A stretch of DNA of 27,446 bases from NCBI GenBank assembly GCA_002369315.1, contig DFDW01000041.1, forward strand, positions 1-27,446, given 5' to 3'. The notes below the pieces were generated by a model. That model did no database searches. It saw only the letters and a program-made list of their open reading frames with translations, and was not told where the DNA came from. Within the stretch, counting starts at the first letter, position 1. The number at the start of each line of letters is the position of its first letter. The translations under genes and the position numbers were made by a program. This document shows positions 5,823-14,211 of this stretch, one piece after another. The stretch comes from Ruminococcaceae bacterium UBA3818. Lineage in GTDB: Bacteria; Bacillota; Clostridia; Oscillospirales; Ruminococcaceae.

Positions 5823-8417
5823 TCAATTTTCTTCTGTCGGCTCTTCTTTTTGCTGTTCGATGGCAAAATCAGCAAAATCCTGGACCGCCCGAGCCAGCTT
5901 TTCCTCTATTCCCGGGGCGGATTCCGCCGCCGCAGCGGTAGGGGAATTTTCGCCTTCCAAAAGGTCAGATGGCACATTCTCCATCTCGCCTGCGTCTTCC
6001 TCTTTCGGTACCCGGGCCAGCGTCACGATCCGGCCGCCCTCCGGTACGCGCATGACTCGAACGCCGCTTCCGTAGCGGGACTGCTGGGTAACATCGTCCG
6101 AACTGATGCGGATGATAATGCCGTCGTCGGTAATCATGATGACATCGTCTTCCGGTGTTACCGCTCTCACGGCCGCCACAAGGCCCTTTTCTTCACTGAC
6201 TTTGTAGTTGCGGATGCCTTTTCCGCCTCTGCTTTGCAGCCGGTACTGGTCAAAGCTGGTGCGGCGGCCGGAGCCTTTTTCGGTCACGGTCAAAAGCGTC
6301 GCTCCCTCTTTCACACGGGCCATGCCGATTACTTCATCGCCGTCTTCCAGTTGAATGGATTTTACGCCGCGGGCGGTACGTCCCAGCGGGCGGGCGTCGC
6401 TTTCGTTAAAGCGGATTGCCATGCCGTTGCGGGTGGCAATCAAAAGCTCGCTGGCGCCGGAAGTTTCCCGTACCCAGGCCAGTTCATCGTCATCATCCAG
6501 GCTGATGGCGATTAACCCTGACTTGCGGACATTTCGGTAGGCCGAAAGCTCGGTGCGTTTGATAATGCCTTTTTTGGTTACCATCACCAAAAACCGGTCA
6601 TCAACAAAATCGGACACCTTCAAAACGGCGCTGACCTTTTCCTCCTGCTCCAGCGGCAGCAGATTCACGATGTTGGTACCGCGCCCTGTCCGGGAGCTTT
6701 CGGGGATCTCATAACATTTTAAGCGGAACAGACGCCCGCGGTTGGTAAAGAAACACAGATAATCGTGAGAGGAAGAGACAAACAAGTCTTCCACCACATC
6801 TTCTTCCCGCCGGGTCATGCCGGAAATCCCCCGCCCACCGCGCTTCTGGGTCTTATACACATCTGCCGGCTGCCGTTTGACATAGCCGAAATGGGTCAGG
6901 GTGACCACACAGTCCTCCACCGGAATCAAATCTTCAATATCCACCTCGCCGGAAACCGTTTGAATCTCAGTGCGGCGCTCGTCGCCGAATTTGGCTTTCA
7001 GCGCGATCAGTTCTTCTTTCACAATGGCATAGATCCGGTTATCATGGGAAAGAATATCTTCCAAATCCGCGACCTTGGCAAGGATCGCCGCCAGCTCATC
7101 CTCGATTTTTGCCCGTTCCAACCCGGATAACTGGCCCAAACGCATGGCCACAATGGCGGCGGCCTGCGCGTCGGATAAGCCGAACCGCTCGATCAGCGCC
7201 GCTTTGGAGGCGGGCTGGTCTTTGGAAGCCCGGATGATTTTAATAACCTCATCAATATAGTCCAGCGCGATTTTGAGTCCTTCCAAAATATGCTCGCGCT
7301 CTTTGGCTTTTTTCAGTTCGTAACGGGTACGGCGGGTAATGACCTGGAATTGGAAATCCAGATAGCTGCGCAGAATTTCCTGCAGCGTCATGACCTTGGG
7401 CTGCTTACCGTCGATGGCCAGCATGATTACGCCCACCGTCTCCTGCAGCTGGCTGAAAGTGTACAGGCGGTTGAGTACCACCTGGGCGTTGGCGTCCCGC
7501 TTTAATTCGATCACGATTCGCATGCCGTCCCGGTCAGACTCATCCCGCAGATCGCTGATGCCGTCGATCCGCTTATCCTTGACCAGTCCCGCAATGCTTT
7601 CAATCAGCCGCGCTTTGTTGACCATATACGGAATCTCAGTCACCACAATGCGCATGCGGTTTTTATGTTCCTCCACCTCCGCTTTTGCCCGCAAGGTGAT
7701 TTTTCCCCGGCCGGTGGCATAAGCGGCACGGATCCCAGAGCGGCCCATAATGATGCCGCCGGTGGGGAAGTCCGGCCCTTTCAAATGCTCCATCAATTCA
7801 TCCAGCGTCGCGTCCGGATTGTCGATCATGCAGCAAGCCGCGTCCACCACCTCGCCAAGATTGTGAGGCGGGATATTGGTGGCCATGCCCACTGCGATAC
7901 CGGTAGAGCCGTTGACCAAAAGGTTTGGAAAGCGGGACGGCAGCATGATCGGCTCCTGCAGGTGATCGTCGTAGTTGGGCATAAAGTCCACGGTGTCCTT
8001 ATCGATATCCGTAAGCATCGCCATGGCGATTTTGCTCATTCTCGCTTCCGTATACCGGTAGGCCGCCGCAGGGTCGCCGTCTACCGAGCCAAAGTTACCG
8101 TGGCCGTCCACCAGCGGATAGCGCATGGAAAAATCCTGCGCCAGGCGCACCATCGCGTCATAAACCGAGGCGTCGCCGTGGGGATGATACCGACCCAGCA
8201 CCGAACCGACGGTGTCGGCGGACTTCCGATACGCTTTATCCGGAGACAGTCCATTTTCATACATGGTGTACAAAATACGCCGGTGAACCGGTTTCAAACC
8301 GTCCCGCACGTCCGGCAGGGCGCGGCCTACGATGACCGACATGGAGTAGGCAAGATAAGACTCCTTCATCTCCTTTTCCAGGTCGACCTGTATAACTCTG
8401 TTTAAATCTTCATTCAT
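5823..8417 (-). CDS. gyrA: DNA gyrase subunit A
   Basis: 864 residues, the breakage-reunion and DNA-wrapping subunit of gyrase (A2B2), which introduces negative supercoils using ATP. The N-terminal winged-helix domain has the catalytic Tyr122 in AAAYRYTEAR. The quinolone-resistance region reads YHPHGDASVYDAM, giving Ala83 and Asp87 in E. coli numbering. A coiled-coil tower follows. The C-terminal beta-pinwheel has the GyrA-box-like YKTQKRGGRGISG, a further RSRGGKG repeat and an acidic Glu-rich tail. ATG at 8417 with AGGGTGA as SD. A 23-base hairpin (8437-8459) lies just before the SD. It is separated from gyrB by a YcxB-like gene, whereas in B. subtilis the two are adjacent. Confidence 0.98.
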   Translation of the reverse strand: MNEDLNRVIQVDLEKEMKESYLAYSMSVIVGRALPDVRDGLKPVHRRILYTMYENGLSPDKAYRKSADTVGSVLGRYHPHGDASVYDAMVRLAQDFSMRYPLVDGHGNFGSVDGDPAAAYRYTEARMSKIAMAMLTDIDKDTVDFMPNYDDHLQEPIMLPSRFPNLLVNGSTGIAVGMATNIPPHNLGEVVDAACCMIDNPDATLDELMEHLKGPDFPTGGIIMGRSGIRAAYATGRGKITLRAKAEVEEHKNRMRIVVTEIPYMVNKARLIESIAGLVKDKRIDGISDLRDESDRDGMRIVIELKRDANAQVVLNRLYTFSQLQETVGVIMLAIDGKQPKVMTLQEILRSYLDFQFQVITRRTRYELKKAKEREHILEGLKIALDYIDEVIKIIRASKDQPASKAALIERFGLSDAQAAAIVAMRLGQLSGLERAKIEDELAAILAKVADLEDILSHDNRIYAIVKEELIALKAKFGDERRTEIQTVSGEVDIEDLIPVEDCVVTLTHFGYVKRQPADVYKTQKRGGRGISGMTRREEDVVEDLFVSSSHDYLCFFTNRGRLFRLKCYEIPESSRTGRGTNIVNLLPLEQEEKVSAVLKVSDFVDDRFLVMVTKKGIIKRTELSAYRNVRKSGLIAISLDDDDELAWVRETSGASELLIATRNGMAIRFNESDARPLGRTARGVKSIQLEDGDEVIGMARVKEGATLLTVTEKGSGRRTSFDQYRLQSRGGKGIRNYKVSEEKGLVAAVRAVTPEDDVIMITDDGIIIRISSDDVTQQSRYGSGVRVMRVPEGGRIVTLARVPKEEDAGEMENVPSDLLEGENSPTAAAAESAPGIEEKLARAVQDFADFAIEQQKEEPTEEN

Positions 8418-8436
8418 TTCTAATCACCCTTTGGTC

Positions 8437-8459
8437 CGAAAAATCCAGGGGATTTTTCG
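8437..8459 (-). repeat. Perfect inverted repeat in the gyrA leader
   Basis: CGAAAAATCC and GGATTTTTCG pair over 10 bases around a 3-base loop, ending 12 bases before the gyrA SD. It could be a weak terminator for the upstream YcxB-like gene, since its 3' arm contains five T, or a gyrA 5' leader structure. Sequence alone does not decide. Confidence 0.6.
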
Positions 8460-8490
8460 TTTTCTATGAAAGCATTGTGCATCTGTAAAA

Positions 8491-9042
8491 TCAAAATTTT
8501 GGCCCGGTTGTTTTCGTTTGCGTCTTCTCCATGAAAAACGCGGCGATTTGCGGTGTCCACTGCTCATTTGGAATCGGGACCTGCGCTCCGTTTTGGAGCC
8601 GAAGGACCGTCAGCCGCTGCGTTCGGTCCATCGAGCGAATTTCTTTGTAAAAACAATCGAGCGCCGACGCAGGATAGTGAACCGTAAAAAAATCTTCATA
8701 CAACCGAATCTGCGTTTTTTGCTTTCCCAGTCTGTCCAGGCGGTACTGCCGACGCGCTTTGCGCCGGATCAGGAAAAGCCATCCCAGCCGAACGGCAAAA
8801 TAAGCGCCGACGCATAAAATGGAAAGGACCTCGGTAACCGTTGAAAACAATAACAAAAAACCTATTGAAAACACAGTTCGGCAAAATAAGGAAACCACAG
8901 CAATTAAAATCCCGGCTGCCAAAAATAACTCCGGCGTCATCCATACCGGCCGGTGTCTGCCGGTGCTGACGCGATATAAATAATAATCCCGATACTGCGG
9001 ATAGCTCATCGAAAAAGACAGGATATGCGCCGGTTTTTCCAT
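8491..9042 (-). CDS. YcxB-like membrane protein of unknown function
   Basis: 183 residues. A cytosolic N-terminus (MEKPAHILSFSMSYPQYRDY) precedes hydrophobic helices at about residues 38-54, 58-69 and 71-93. A basic linker (RRKARRQYRLDRLGKQK) leads to a C-terminal soluble domain with IRLYEDFFTVHY and YKEIRSMDRTQRLTVLRLQNGAQVPIP. Two helices followed by a small PH-like beta domain is the layout of the YcxB family; I recognise that layout rather than a close relative. The frame opens earlier at 9081, but the ATG at 9042 has GGAGGAA as an ideal SD. It lies 60 bases after gyrB and just before gyrA, so it is probably transcribed with them. No function is known. Confidence 0.78.
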   Translation of the reverse strand: MEKPAHILSFSMSYPQYRDYYLYRVSTGRHRPVWMTPELFLAAGILIAVVSLFCRTVFSIGFLLLFSTVTEVLSILCVGAYFAVRLGWLFLIRRKARRQYRLDRLGKQKTQIRLYEDFFTVHYPASALDCFYKEIRSMDRTQRLTVLRLQNGAQVPIPNEQWTPQIAAFFMEKTQTKTTGPKF

Positions 9043-9102
9043 CCAATTCCTCCAAAAGCGGGGATTTTCCCAAAATGGCATTTCAAATCAGTTCATTCGG
9101 CG

Positions 9103-11049
9103 TTAAATATCCAGATTTTCAACGTATTTCGCGTTGGCCTCGATAAATTCCCGGCGGGGGCCGACCTTATCGCCCATCAGAATAGTAAAGATTTCGTCGG
9201 CGCGGACCGCGTCCTCCATCTCCACCCGTTTCATGATACGGGTTTCCGGATTCATTGTCGTTTCCCACAGCTGCTCCGGATCCATCTCGCCAAGGCCTTT
9301 ATAGCGCTGGATATCTTTTTTCACATCCTCGTCGCCGTACAATTCTTTTACCGCCTCGTCCCGTTCCTCATCCGTATAAGCATAGCGGACTTTTTTTCCG
9401 CGGGATATCTTGTACAAAGGCGGCTGTGCCAGATAAACATGTCCTTCTTCGATCAAAGGACGCATAAACCGGAAGAAGAAAGTCAAAAGCAGCGTTCTAA
9501 TATGGGAACCGTCCACATCCGCATCGGCCATGATGATGACCTTTCCGTAACGGATCTTGCTCACATCAAAATCCTGCCCGATCCCACATCCCAAAGCGGT
9601 GATGACCGGCATGAGCTTATCATTGCCATACACCTTGTCGATCCGGGCCTTTTCCACATTGAGCATTTTGCCCCACAAAGGCAGGATTGCCTGGAACCGA
9701 CGGTCCCGTCCCTGTTTGGCAGAGCCGCCTGCGGAGTCTCCTTCCACAATGTAGATTTCCGTGTAAGTATTGTCCCGGTCGGAACAGTCTGCCAGTTTGC
9801 CGGGCAGCTGGCTTCCTTCCAATACCGATTTGCGCCGGGTCAGTTCCCGGGCTTTCCGGGCCGCTTCCCGGGCACGGGCCGCGTTGAGGGATTTTTCAAA
9901 GATCATTTTTGCCACTGCGGGGTTTTCTTCAAAAAAGGTCCCAAGCTTTTCATAAACAATGCCGTCCACCAGTGTCCGGACGTCGGTATTTCCCAGTTTT
10001 GCCTTGGTCTGCCCTTCGAACTGGGCATTTTCCAATTTGACCGAGATAATGGCGGTCAAGCCCTCCCGCACATCTTCGCCGGTGAGATTTTTGTCGCTTT
10101 CCCGCAAAAAGTTATGGCGGCGGGCATACTCGTTGAATACCCTCGTCAAAGCCGCTTTAAATCCCTGCTCATGGGTTCCGCCTTCTATCGTATGGATATC
10201 ATTGGCGAAAGACATGACCACTTCGTTATAGCTTTCATTATACTGCATGGCGATTTCTGCGGTAGTGGTTCCTTTGGAGCCGGACAGATAAATCACCTGG
10301 GGATGGAGGATCTCCAGTCCCTTGCGTTTATGGATGTATTCTACGAAAGAGCGGATTCCTCCCTCATAGCACAAATCGTTTTCGATGCTCTCTTCGCCCC
10401 GCAGATCGCGCAGCAGGATGCGCACGCCGGCATTGAGGAAAGCCTGTTCCCGCAGCCGGGCCAGAAGCGTTTCATAATCGTATTCCAATTCTTCAAAAAT
10501 TTCCGGGTCCGGAGAGAAAACAACTTCCGTTCCTGTCTGATCCGTGTCGCCGATGATCTTCAGATCCGCCACCGGAACACCGCGCTGGAACTTCTGATAA
10601 TGGACATGCTGCCCGTCGGATACCTTTACTTCCAGCCAGGTAGACAGCGCGTTAACAACCGAGGCGCCTACCCCATGCAGGCCGCCGGACACCTTGTATC
10701 CGGAACCGCCAAATTTGCCGCCGGCGTGCAGGATGGTATAAACCACCGTCACCGCTGGAATTCCCATTTTGGGATGGATTCCAACCGGAATACCACGCCC
10801 GTTATCGGTTACGCGGATGACGTTGTCTTTTAAAATCTCAACGGTAATCAGGTTGCAGTAACCCGCCAGCGCCTCGTCAATGGCGTTGTCGACGATTTCG
10901 TACACAAGATGGTGCAGTCCCCGTGGGCCGGTAGAACCGATATACATACCCGGCCGTTTCCGGACCGCTTCCAGTCCCTCCAACACCTGAATGTCGTTTT
11001 CATCATATTTTTGCACTTGATTATTTTGATCCAAATTGTTTTGTTCCAA
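9103..11049 (-). CDS. gyrB: DNA gyrase subunit B
   Basis: 648 residues, the ATPase subunit of gyrase. The GHKL ATP site shows YEIVDNAIDEALAG (catalytic Glu51, Mg-binding Asn55), VTDNGRGIPVG (Asp82) and GGLHGVGASVVNALS. The transducer and TOPRIM domains follow, with EGDSAGGSAKQGRD starting at residue 436 and the metal-binding MADADVDGSH (Asp509/511/513). The C-terminus GDKVGPRREFIEANAKYVENLDI is the conserved GyrB end. The start is TTG at 11049 (MEQNNLDQNNQVQKYDEND), supported by GGAGG eight bases upstream and no alternative ATG before the conserved domain. It follows remB after 70 bases. Confidence 0.98.
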   Translation of the reverse strand: MEQNNLDQNNQVQKYDENDIQVLEGLEAVRKRPGMYIGSTGPRGLHHLVYEIVDNAIDEALAGYCNLITVEILKDNVIRVTDNGRGIPVGIHPKMGIPAVTVVYTILHAGGKFGGSGYKVSGGLHGVGASVVNALSTWLEVKVSDGQHVHYQKFQRGVPVADLKIIGDTDQTGTEVVFSPDPEIFEELEYDYETLLARLREQAFLNAGVRILLRDLRGEESIENDLCYEGGIRSFVEYIHKRKGLEILHPQVIYLSGSKGTTTAEIAMQYNESYNEVVMSFANDIHTIEGGTHEQGFKAALTRVFNEYARRHNFLRESDKNLTGEDVREGLTAIISVKLENAQFEGQTKAKLGNTDVRTLVDGIVYEKLGTFFEENPAVAKMIFEKSLNAARAREAARKARELTRRKSVLEGSQLPGKLADCSDRDNTYTEIYIVEGDSAGGSAKQGRDRRFQAILPLWGKMLNVEKARIDKVYGNDKLMPVITALGCGIGQDFDVSKIRYGKVIIMADADVDGSHIRTLLLTFFFRFMRPLIEEGHVYLAQPPLYKISRGKKVRYAYTDEERDEAVKELYGDEDVKKDIQRYKGLGEMDPEQLWETTMNPETRIMKRVEMEDAVRADEIFTILMGDKVGPRREFIEANAKYVENLDI

Positions 11050-11097
11050 ATTATTTCCCTCCAGACAGGATTCTTATTCGGTCAAAAGACAGTATGA

Positions 11098-11116
11098 AAA
11101 CCCGAAAACCGGGTAT
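11098..11116 (-). terminator. Weak hairpin between remB and gyrB
   Basis: Minus-strand ACCCG and CGGGT form a 5-base stem with a T-rich loop followed by TTTT, directly after the remB stop codon. It is short and probably an attenuator or RNA-processing structure at most, because gyrB has no clear promoter of its own in the remaining 50 bases. Confidence 0.35.
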
Positions 11117-11119
11117 TTA

Positions 11120-11389
11120 TCACAGATTGGAAATTCCCGCCATAAATCCGGTTCGCTTGCGCAAAGTCGCGGGGGATATCTGAGAAATATAGACCGTAAC
11201 TTTTTTGCGGTCTTCACAGACAATGAAAGATTTTGGCAGTTCTAATGATACATTGACCACCCGCCCGTTTTTCTCAGCCTGGGCAAGGTAATGCCGGGTA
11301 AGTCTGCTCATCGATGTGTTTTCAATATCAAAAATGCCGATGATCGTGGCCGTGCGGACCACGACATTTTGCCCTAAATGCAGATACAA
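11120..11389 (-). CDS. remB: RemB/YaaB-family regulator (DUF370)
   Basis: 89 residues starting MYLHLGQNVVVRTATIIGIFD and containing ENTSMSRLTRHYL, the hallmark of the DUF370 RemA/RemB family. RemA is a DNA-binding activator of biofilm-matrix and osmoprotection genes in B. subtilis. The member located between recF and gyrB is RemB (YaaB), whose role there is minor or unclear. The start is TTG at 11389 with AAGGAAGGTG upstream and gives exactly the conserved N-terminus. It lies 14 bases after recF, so the two are clearly in one operon. Confidence 0.9.
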   Translation of the reverse strand: MYLHLGQNVVVRTATIIGIFDIENTSMSRLTRHYLAQAEKNGRVVNVSLELPKSFIVCEDRKKVTVYISQISPATLRKRTGFMAGISNL

Positions 11390-11403
11390 GAAGACACCTT
11401 CCT

Positions 11404-12507
11404 TTATTCCTGTTCCAGCCGTCCTTTTTCCATTTTGAATACACGTCCCTGTTCTAATCGGGAAAAATAGCCCTTGTCGCAGCAGGTGATGAAAATCTGA
11501 CTTCCGGTGAGATGATTCAGCAGATATTCCCGCCGGCTCTGATCCAGCTCGCTCATGACATCGTCCAGCAAAATGACCGGACGCTCCCCAAGAATATCGC
11601 CAATACAGCGGCTTTCCGCCAATTTCAGCGCTAAAACAGAGCTGCGCTGCTGACCCTGGGAGCCGAACGCTCTCACGCTGCGGCCGTTAATAGTGATTTC
11701 CAAATCGTCCCGGTGAGGGCCAATACCGGTGGAACCGCTTCGCAGGTCCTCCGATCGATTTTGCGCGATTTTTTCTTTTAGCTGCGCGGCAATTTCTTCC
11801 TGATTCTGCCCCTGTGAAACATCCATTCCAAACGGCCGATAGGAAAGGGAAAATGTTTCCCGTTCCATGGAAATTCCTTTGTAAATATCCGCTGCTTCTT
11901 TTTGGAGCCGCCGGGTATATTCCATCCGCATCCGGATGATCGCCCCACCCAAAGCCGCCAGCTTTTCGTCCCAAATATCCAGCGTATCCAATAACGGCGG
12001 CGCATAGGAGATATCCTTAAGCAGCGTATTGCGCTGCAGCAGGATCCGCTGGTACTGGCTGATGATGCCGATATAGCGAGGGGTGATCTGACAGATGGAA
12101 GTATCTAAAAACTTACGCCGACCGGCCGGCCCGTCTTTGACCAGGCTTAAATGGGACGGGGAAAAGACCACGGCGGTAAATATTCCGGCGAACGCAGTGA
12201 CCGAATCTTTTTTAATGTCGTTGAGCCAGGCGTTTTTTTTTCCCTCAATCTGTATTTTCGATGTTTGCTGGCGCCCATCACAGAAAAATTCCGATTCAAT
12301 GACTGCGCGGCTTTCCCCAAAGCGGACAAAATCCGCATCTTTCGCGCCGCGGAAGCTTTTGGCGCCGGATAAAAGCCAAACCGCTTCCAGCAGATTGGTT
12401 TTTCCCTGGGCGTTGTCCCCGTAGATGATATTGACCGTTTCACAAGGAAAAACGGATAAAGACTCCATATTCCGGAAATTTTCCAGATTCAGCCGGCTAA
12501 TTCTCAC
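11404..12507 (-). CDS. recF: DNA replication and repair protein RecF
   Basis: 367 residues, an SMC-like ATPase that helps load RecA at gaps together with RecO and RecR. The Walker A motif is YGDNAQGKTNLLEA (residues 29-42). The ABC signature is GSQGQQRSSVLALKLAE (from residue 282) and Walker B is VILLDDVMSELD (from residue 311). The start is GTG at 12507, giving MRISRLNLENFRN and nine bases after AGAGG. A TTG at 12516 directly abuts the SD and is unlikely. The first codons overlap the rlbA stop by 11 bases, suggesting translational coupling. Confidence 0.96.
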   Translation of the reverse strand: MRISRLNLENFRNMESLSVFPCETVNIIYGDNAQGKTNLLEAVWLLSGAKSFRGAKDADFVRFGESRAVIESEFFCDGRQQTSKIQIEGKKNAWLNDIKKDSVTAFAGIFTAVVFSPSHLSLVKDGPAGRRKFLDTSICQITPRYIGIISQYQRILLQRNTLLKDISYAPPLLDTLDIWDEKLAALGGAIIRMRMEYTRRLQKEAADIYKGISMERETFSLSYRPFGMDVSQGQNQEEIAAQLKEKIAQNRSEDLRSGSTGIGPHRDDLEITINGRSVRAFGSQGQQRSSVLALKLAESRCIGDILGERPVILLDDVMSELDQSRREYLLNHLTGSQIFITCCDKGYFSRLEQGRVFKMEKGRLEQE

Positions 12508-12724
12508 AGGGACCAACCTCTAGGTCATATTGATCGATCTGTACCCGGTCGCCGGGGTAAAGTTTTTTCCCACGGGCGGTACAAATTTCCCCATTGACCG
12601 AAACAACCCCTTCCGCCACGATTTCCTTGGCATGGCCTCCGGTTTCAGCCAGTCCGCAATATTTTAAAAATTGATCCAGCCGGATCCATTCGGTCCGAAT
12701 GGGAAAAACACGAACTTCTGCCAT
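12497..12724 (-). CDS. rlbA: S4-domain RNA-binding protein (RlbA/YaaA)
   Basis: 75 residues consisting almost entirely of one S4 RNA-binding domain: IRLDQFLKYCGLAETGGHAKEIVAEG, then VSVNGEICTARGKKLYPGDRVQI. It is located between dnaN and recF, as B. subtilis YaaA is. Proteins of this group are thought to act in ribosome assembly; the exact role is unproven. ATG at 12724 with an AGGA-type SD. The 3' end overlaps recF by 11 bases. Confidence 0.92.
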   Translation of the reverse strand: MAEVRVFPIRTEWIRLDQFLKYCGLAETGGHAKEIVAEGVVSVNGEICTARGKKLYPGDRVQIDQYDLEVGPCEN

Positions 12725-12764
12725 TTTTTCCTGCTTTCCGCCCGATGGGGCATTTGTTTTTTTA

Positions 12765-13874
12765 TTACGCTTCGCTTTTTAAACGCACCGGCAAAATCAA
12801 AAACAAAAAGCTGTCTCCCTCCAGCGGTACCATTTTCATGGGAGCCAGCGGCCCGCTGATCAAAAGATTTACCTTATCGCAGCCGGTAGCGCGCAGCGCT
12901 TCGAGCATATAGCGGTTGTTAAATCCGATTTCCACTTCATCCCCTTCCAGCTGGCACTCCAGTTGGTCATATGCCTTTCCGATAGCGGTGGAACAGGACA
13001 TTTTGATCTGATCTTCTCCAAAATGGATCCGCAGAGGGCTTTTCAGACGGTCTGATATCAAAAGGGAAGTTCTTTCAATACTGTCGATCAACGGGCGGAC
13101 TCCCACCGTGACAGCGGTGTTGCTTCCTGCCGGGATCGCCGCTTTATAATCAAGAAATTCTCCTTCCAGAAGGCGGGAAATCACTTTATATCTTCCAATC
13201 TGTACCACCACATGTTTGCGGGACAGGTACAGCCGGGTTTCTTCCTCCCCTTCATCGCAGAGAAGCTTGCTCATCTCTGAAAGGGTTTTTCCGGGAATGA
13301 TAAATTGGGCGTTTCCTTCGGCCGATACTTTTTCCCTCCGAAGGGCCAGGCGGAATCCGTCTACCGACACCACCCGAAGTTCCCCGTCCTCCAGCTGGAA
13401 CAAAGACCCGGTGTGCACCGGTTTGGAATCATTGGTGGAGATGGCGAACAAGGTCTGGTCGATCATGCTTTTTAAAAGGTGCTGCGGAAGGCTGATCGAT
13501 TGTTCCTCCTGTACCGATGGCACTTCTGGAAATTCGTCCGACGGAATGCCAAGGATTGTAAATTCCGTTTCGCCGCTTTTGATTTGGGTCAGGTATTTTT
13601 CATCGGTGCTGATGAAAACGGTGTCTCCGTTCATCCGGCGCATCATATCGACAAAAAGCTTTGCCGAAAGGACGATTTCTCCTTCCTCTTCTACCCGGGC
13701 GCTCATTTGGGCAGAAATTCCCAAATCCAAATCATAGCCCAAAAAGGAAAGAGTGTCTCCTTTCGCGCGGATTAAAATGCCTTCCAGAACAGCCAAAGAG
13801 GTTTTCCCGGAAACGGCGCGGGAAACATTGGAAACGATTTCATATAAATCAGGACGGGAACAACTGAACTTCAA
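12765..13874 (-). CDS. dnaN: DNA polymerase III beta subunit (sliding clamp)
   Basis: 369 residues. Homodimeric ring clamp that tethers the replicative polymerase, as well as MutS and MutL, to DNA. Three clamp domains are recognisable: MKFSCSRPDLYEIVSNVSRA, LPQHLLKSMIDQTLFAIS with SVDGFRLALRRE, and SIERTSLLISDR with a C-terminus that forms the peptide pocket (ISGPLAPMKMVPLE, FLFLILPVRL). I chose the TTG at 13874 because it gives the canonical MKF start and AAGGAG is 10 bases upstream. A GTG at 13883 is only one base from that SD. It is transcribed from dnaA across the DnaA-trio region. Confidence 0.96.
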   Translation of the reverse strand: MKFSCSRPDLYEIVSNVSRAVSGKTSLAVLEGILIRAKGDTLSFLGYDLDLGISAQMSARVEEEGEIVLSAKLFVDMMRRMNGDTVFISTDEKYLTQIKSGETEFTILGIPSDEFPEVPSVQEEQSISLPQHLLKSMIDQTLFAISTNDSKPVHTGSLFQLEDGELRVVSVDGFRLALRREKVSAEGNAQFIIPGKTLSEMSKLLCDEGEEETRLYLSRKHVVVQIGRYKVISRLLEGEFLDYKAAIPAGSNTAVTVGVRPLIDSIERTSLLISDRLKSPLRIHFGEDQIKMSCSTAIGKAYDQLECQLEGDEVEIGFNNRYMLEALRATGCDKVNLLISGPLAPMKMVPLEGDSFLFLILPVRLKSEA

Positions 13875-13883
13875 TGAAGTCAC

Positions 13884-14211
13884 ACTCCTTTTTTAACAGA
13901 TCAAAAAAGCGAAATCAAAAAAGAAAAAGAAAGAAATAAAATATAGTCTTAGTAGTAGAGACCGTGGATTTGTGAAAACAGGCCCAAAAGGCTTTTGTAC
14001 AAAGGGTTTGTCCGGATTTTTTCAGGTGAAAGGCAACGTGAATAAAATGTGAAATTGTGAAAAGAAAAAAGAACCGGAAAAAGATTAAACAAAAGAAAAG
14101 GTTTAAAGTTTAGAAAATGTGGAAAACTCTGTTGAAAATGAGGAAAAAAATTCGCATCTTAAAAAATTTTCCCCTTTTGGTGGATTGTGGAATGGTGGAA
14201 AGGATGGAAAA
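13884..14211. other. oriC: oriC: dnaA-dnaN intergenic unwinding region
   Basis: A 328-base non-coding gap between dnaA and dnaN. Read on the minus strand it contains a run of degenerate DnaA-box cores (TTTCCACC, ATTCCACA, ATCCACC at about 14179-14201), then TTTTCCACA at 14118-14126, which is 8 of 9 to TTATCCACA. TTTTCACA-type motifs follow near 14050-14062. Last comes TTTTCACAAATCCAC at 13964-13978, a GC-rich spacer, the trio tract, and 60 bases of almost pure A/T before dnaN. The position and order match the B. subtilis unwinding region downstream of dnaA. Assignment rests on pattern; none of the boxes is a perfect consensus. Confidence 0.8.
13941..13978 (-). promoter_or_regulatory. DnaA-trio / basal unwinding element
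   Basis: Minus strand 5' to 3': TTTTCACAAATCCAC (degenerate DnaA boxes, 13964-13978), then GGTCT, then CTA-CTA-CTA-AGA-CTA-TAT (13941-13958), then AT-rich DNA. In B. subtilis the basal unwinding system is a DnaA box, a short GC-rich stretch and repeats of 3'-GAT-5' (read as CTA on the other strand), on which DnaA forms a single-strand filament. The match in order, spacing and position beside dnaN is strong. The box itself is poor. Confidence 0.75.

Noticed and set aside
7665..8405. 246-residue open frame on the plus strand inside gyrA
   Set aside because: Antisense shadow of the conserved GyrA N-terminus; His/Arg-rich composition typical of such shadows.
9025..10833. 602-residue open frame on the plus strand
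   Set aside because: It lies antisense to gyrB for most of its length, has no SD or recognisable domain, and is explained by the third-position base bias of gyrB.
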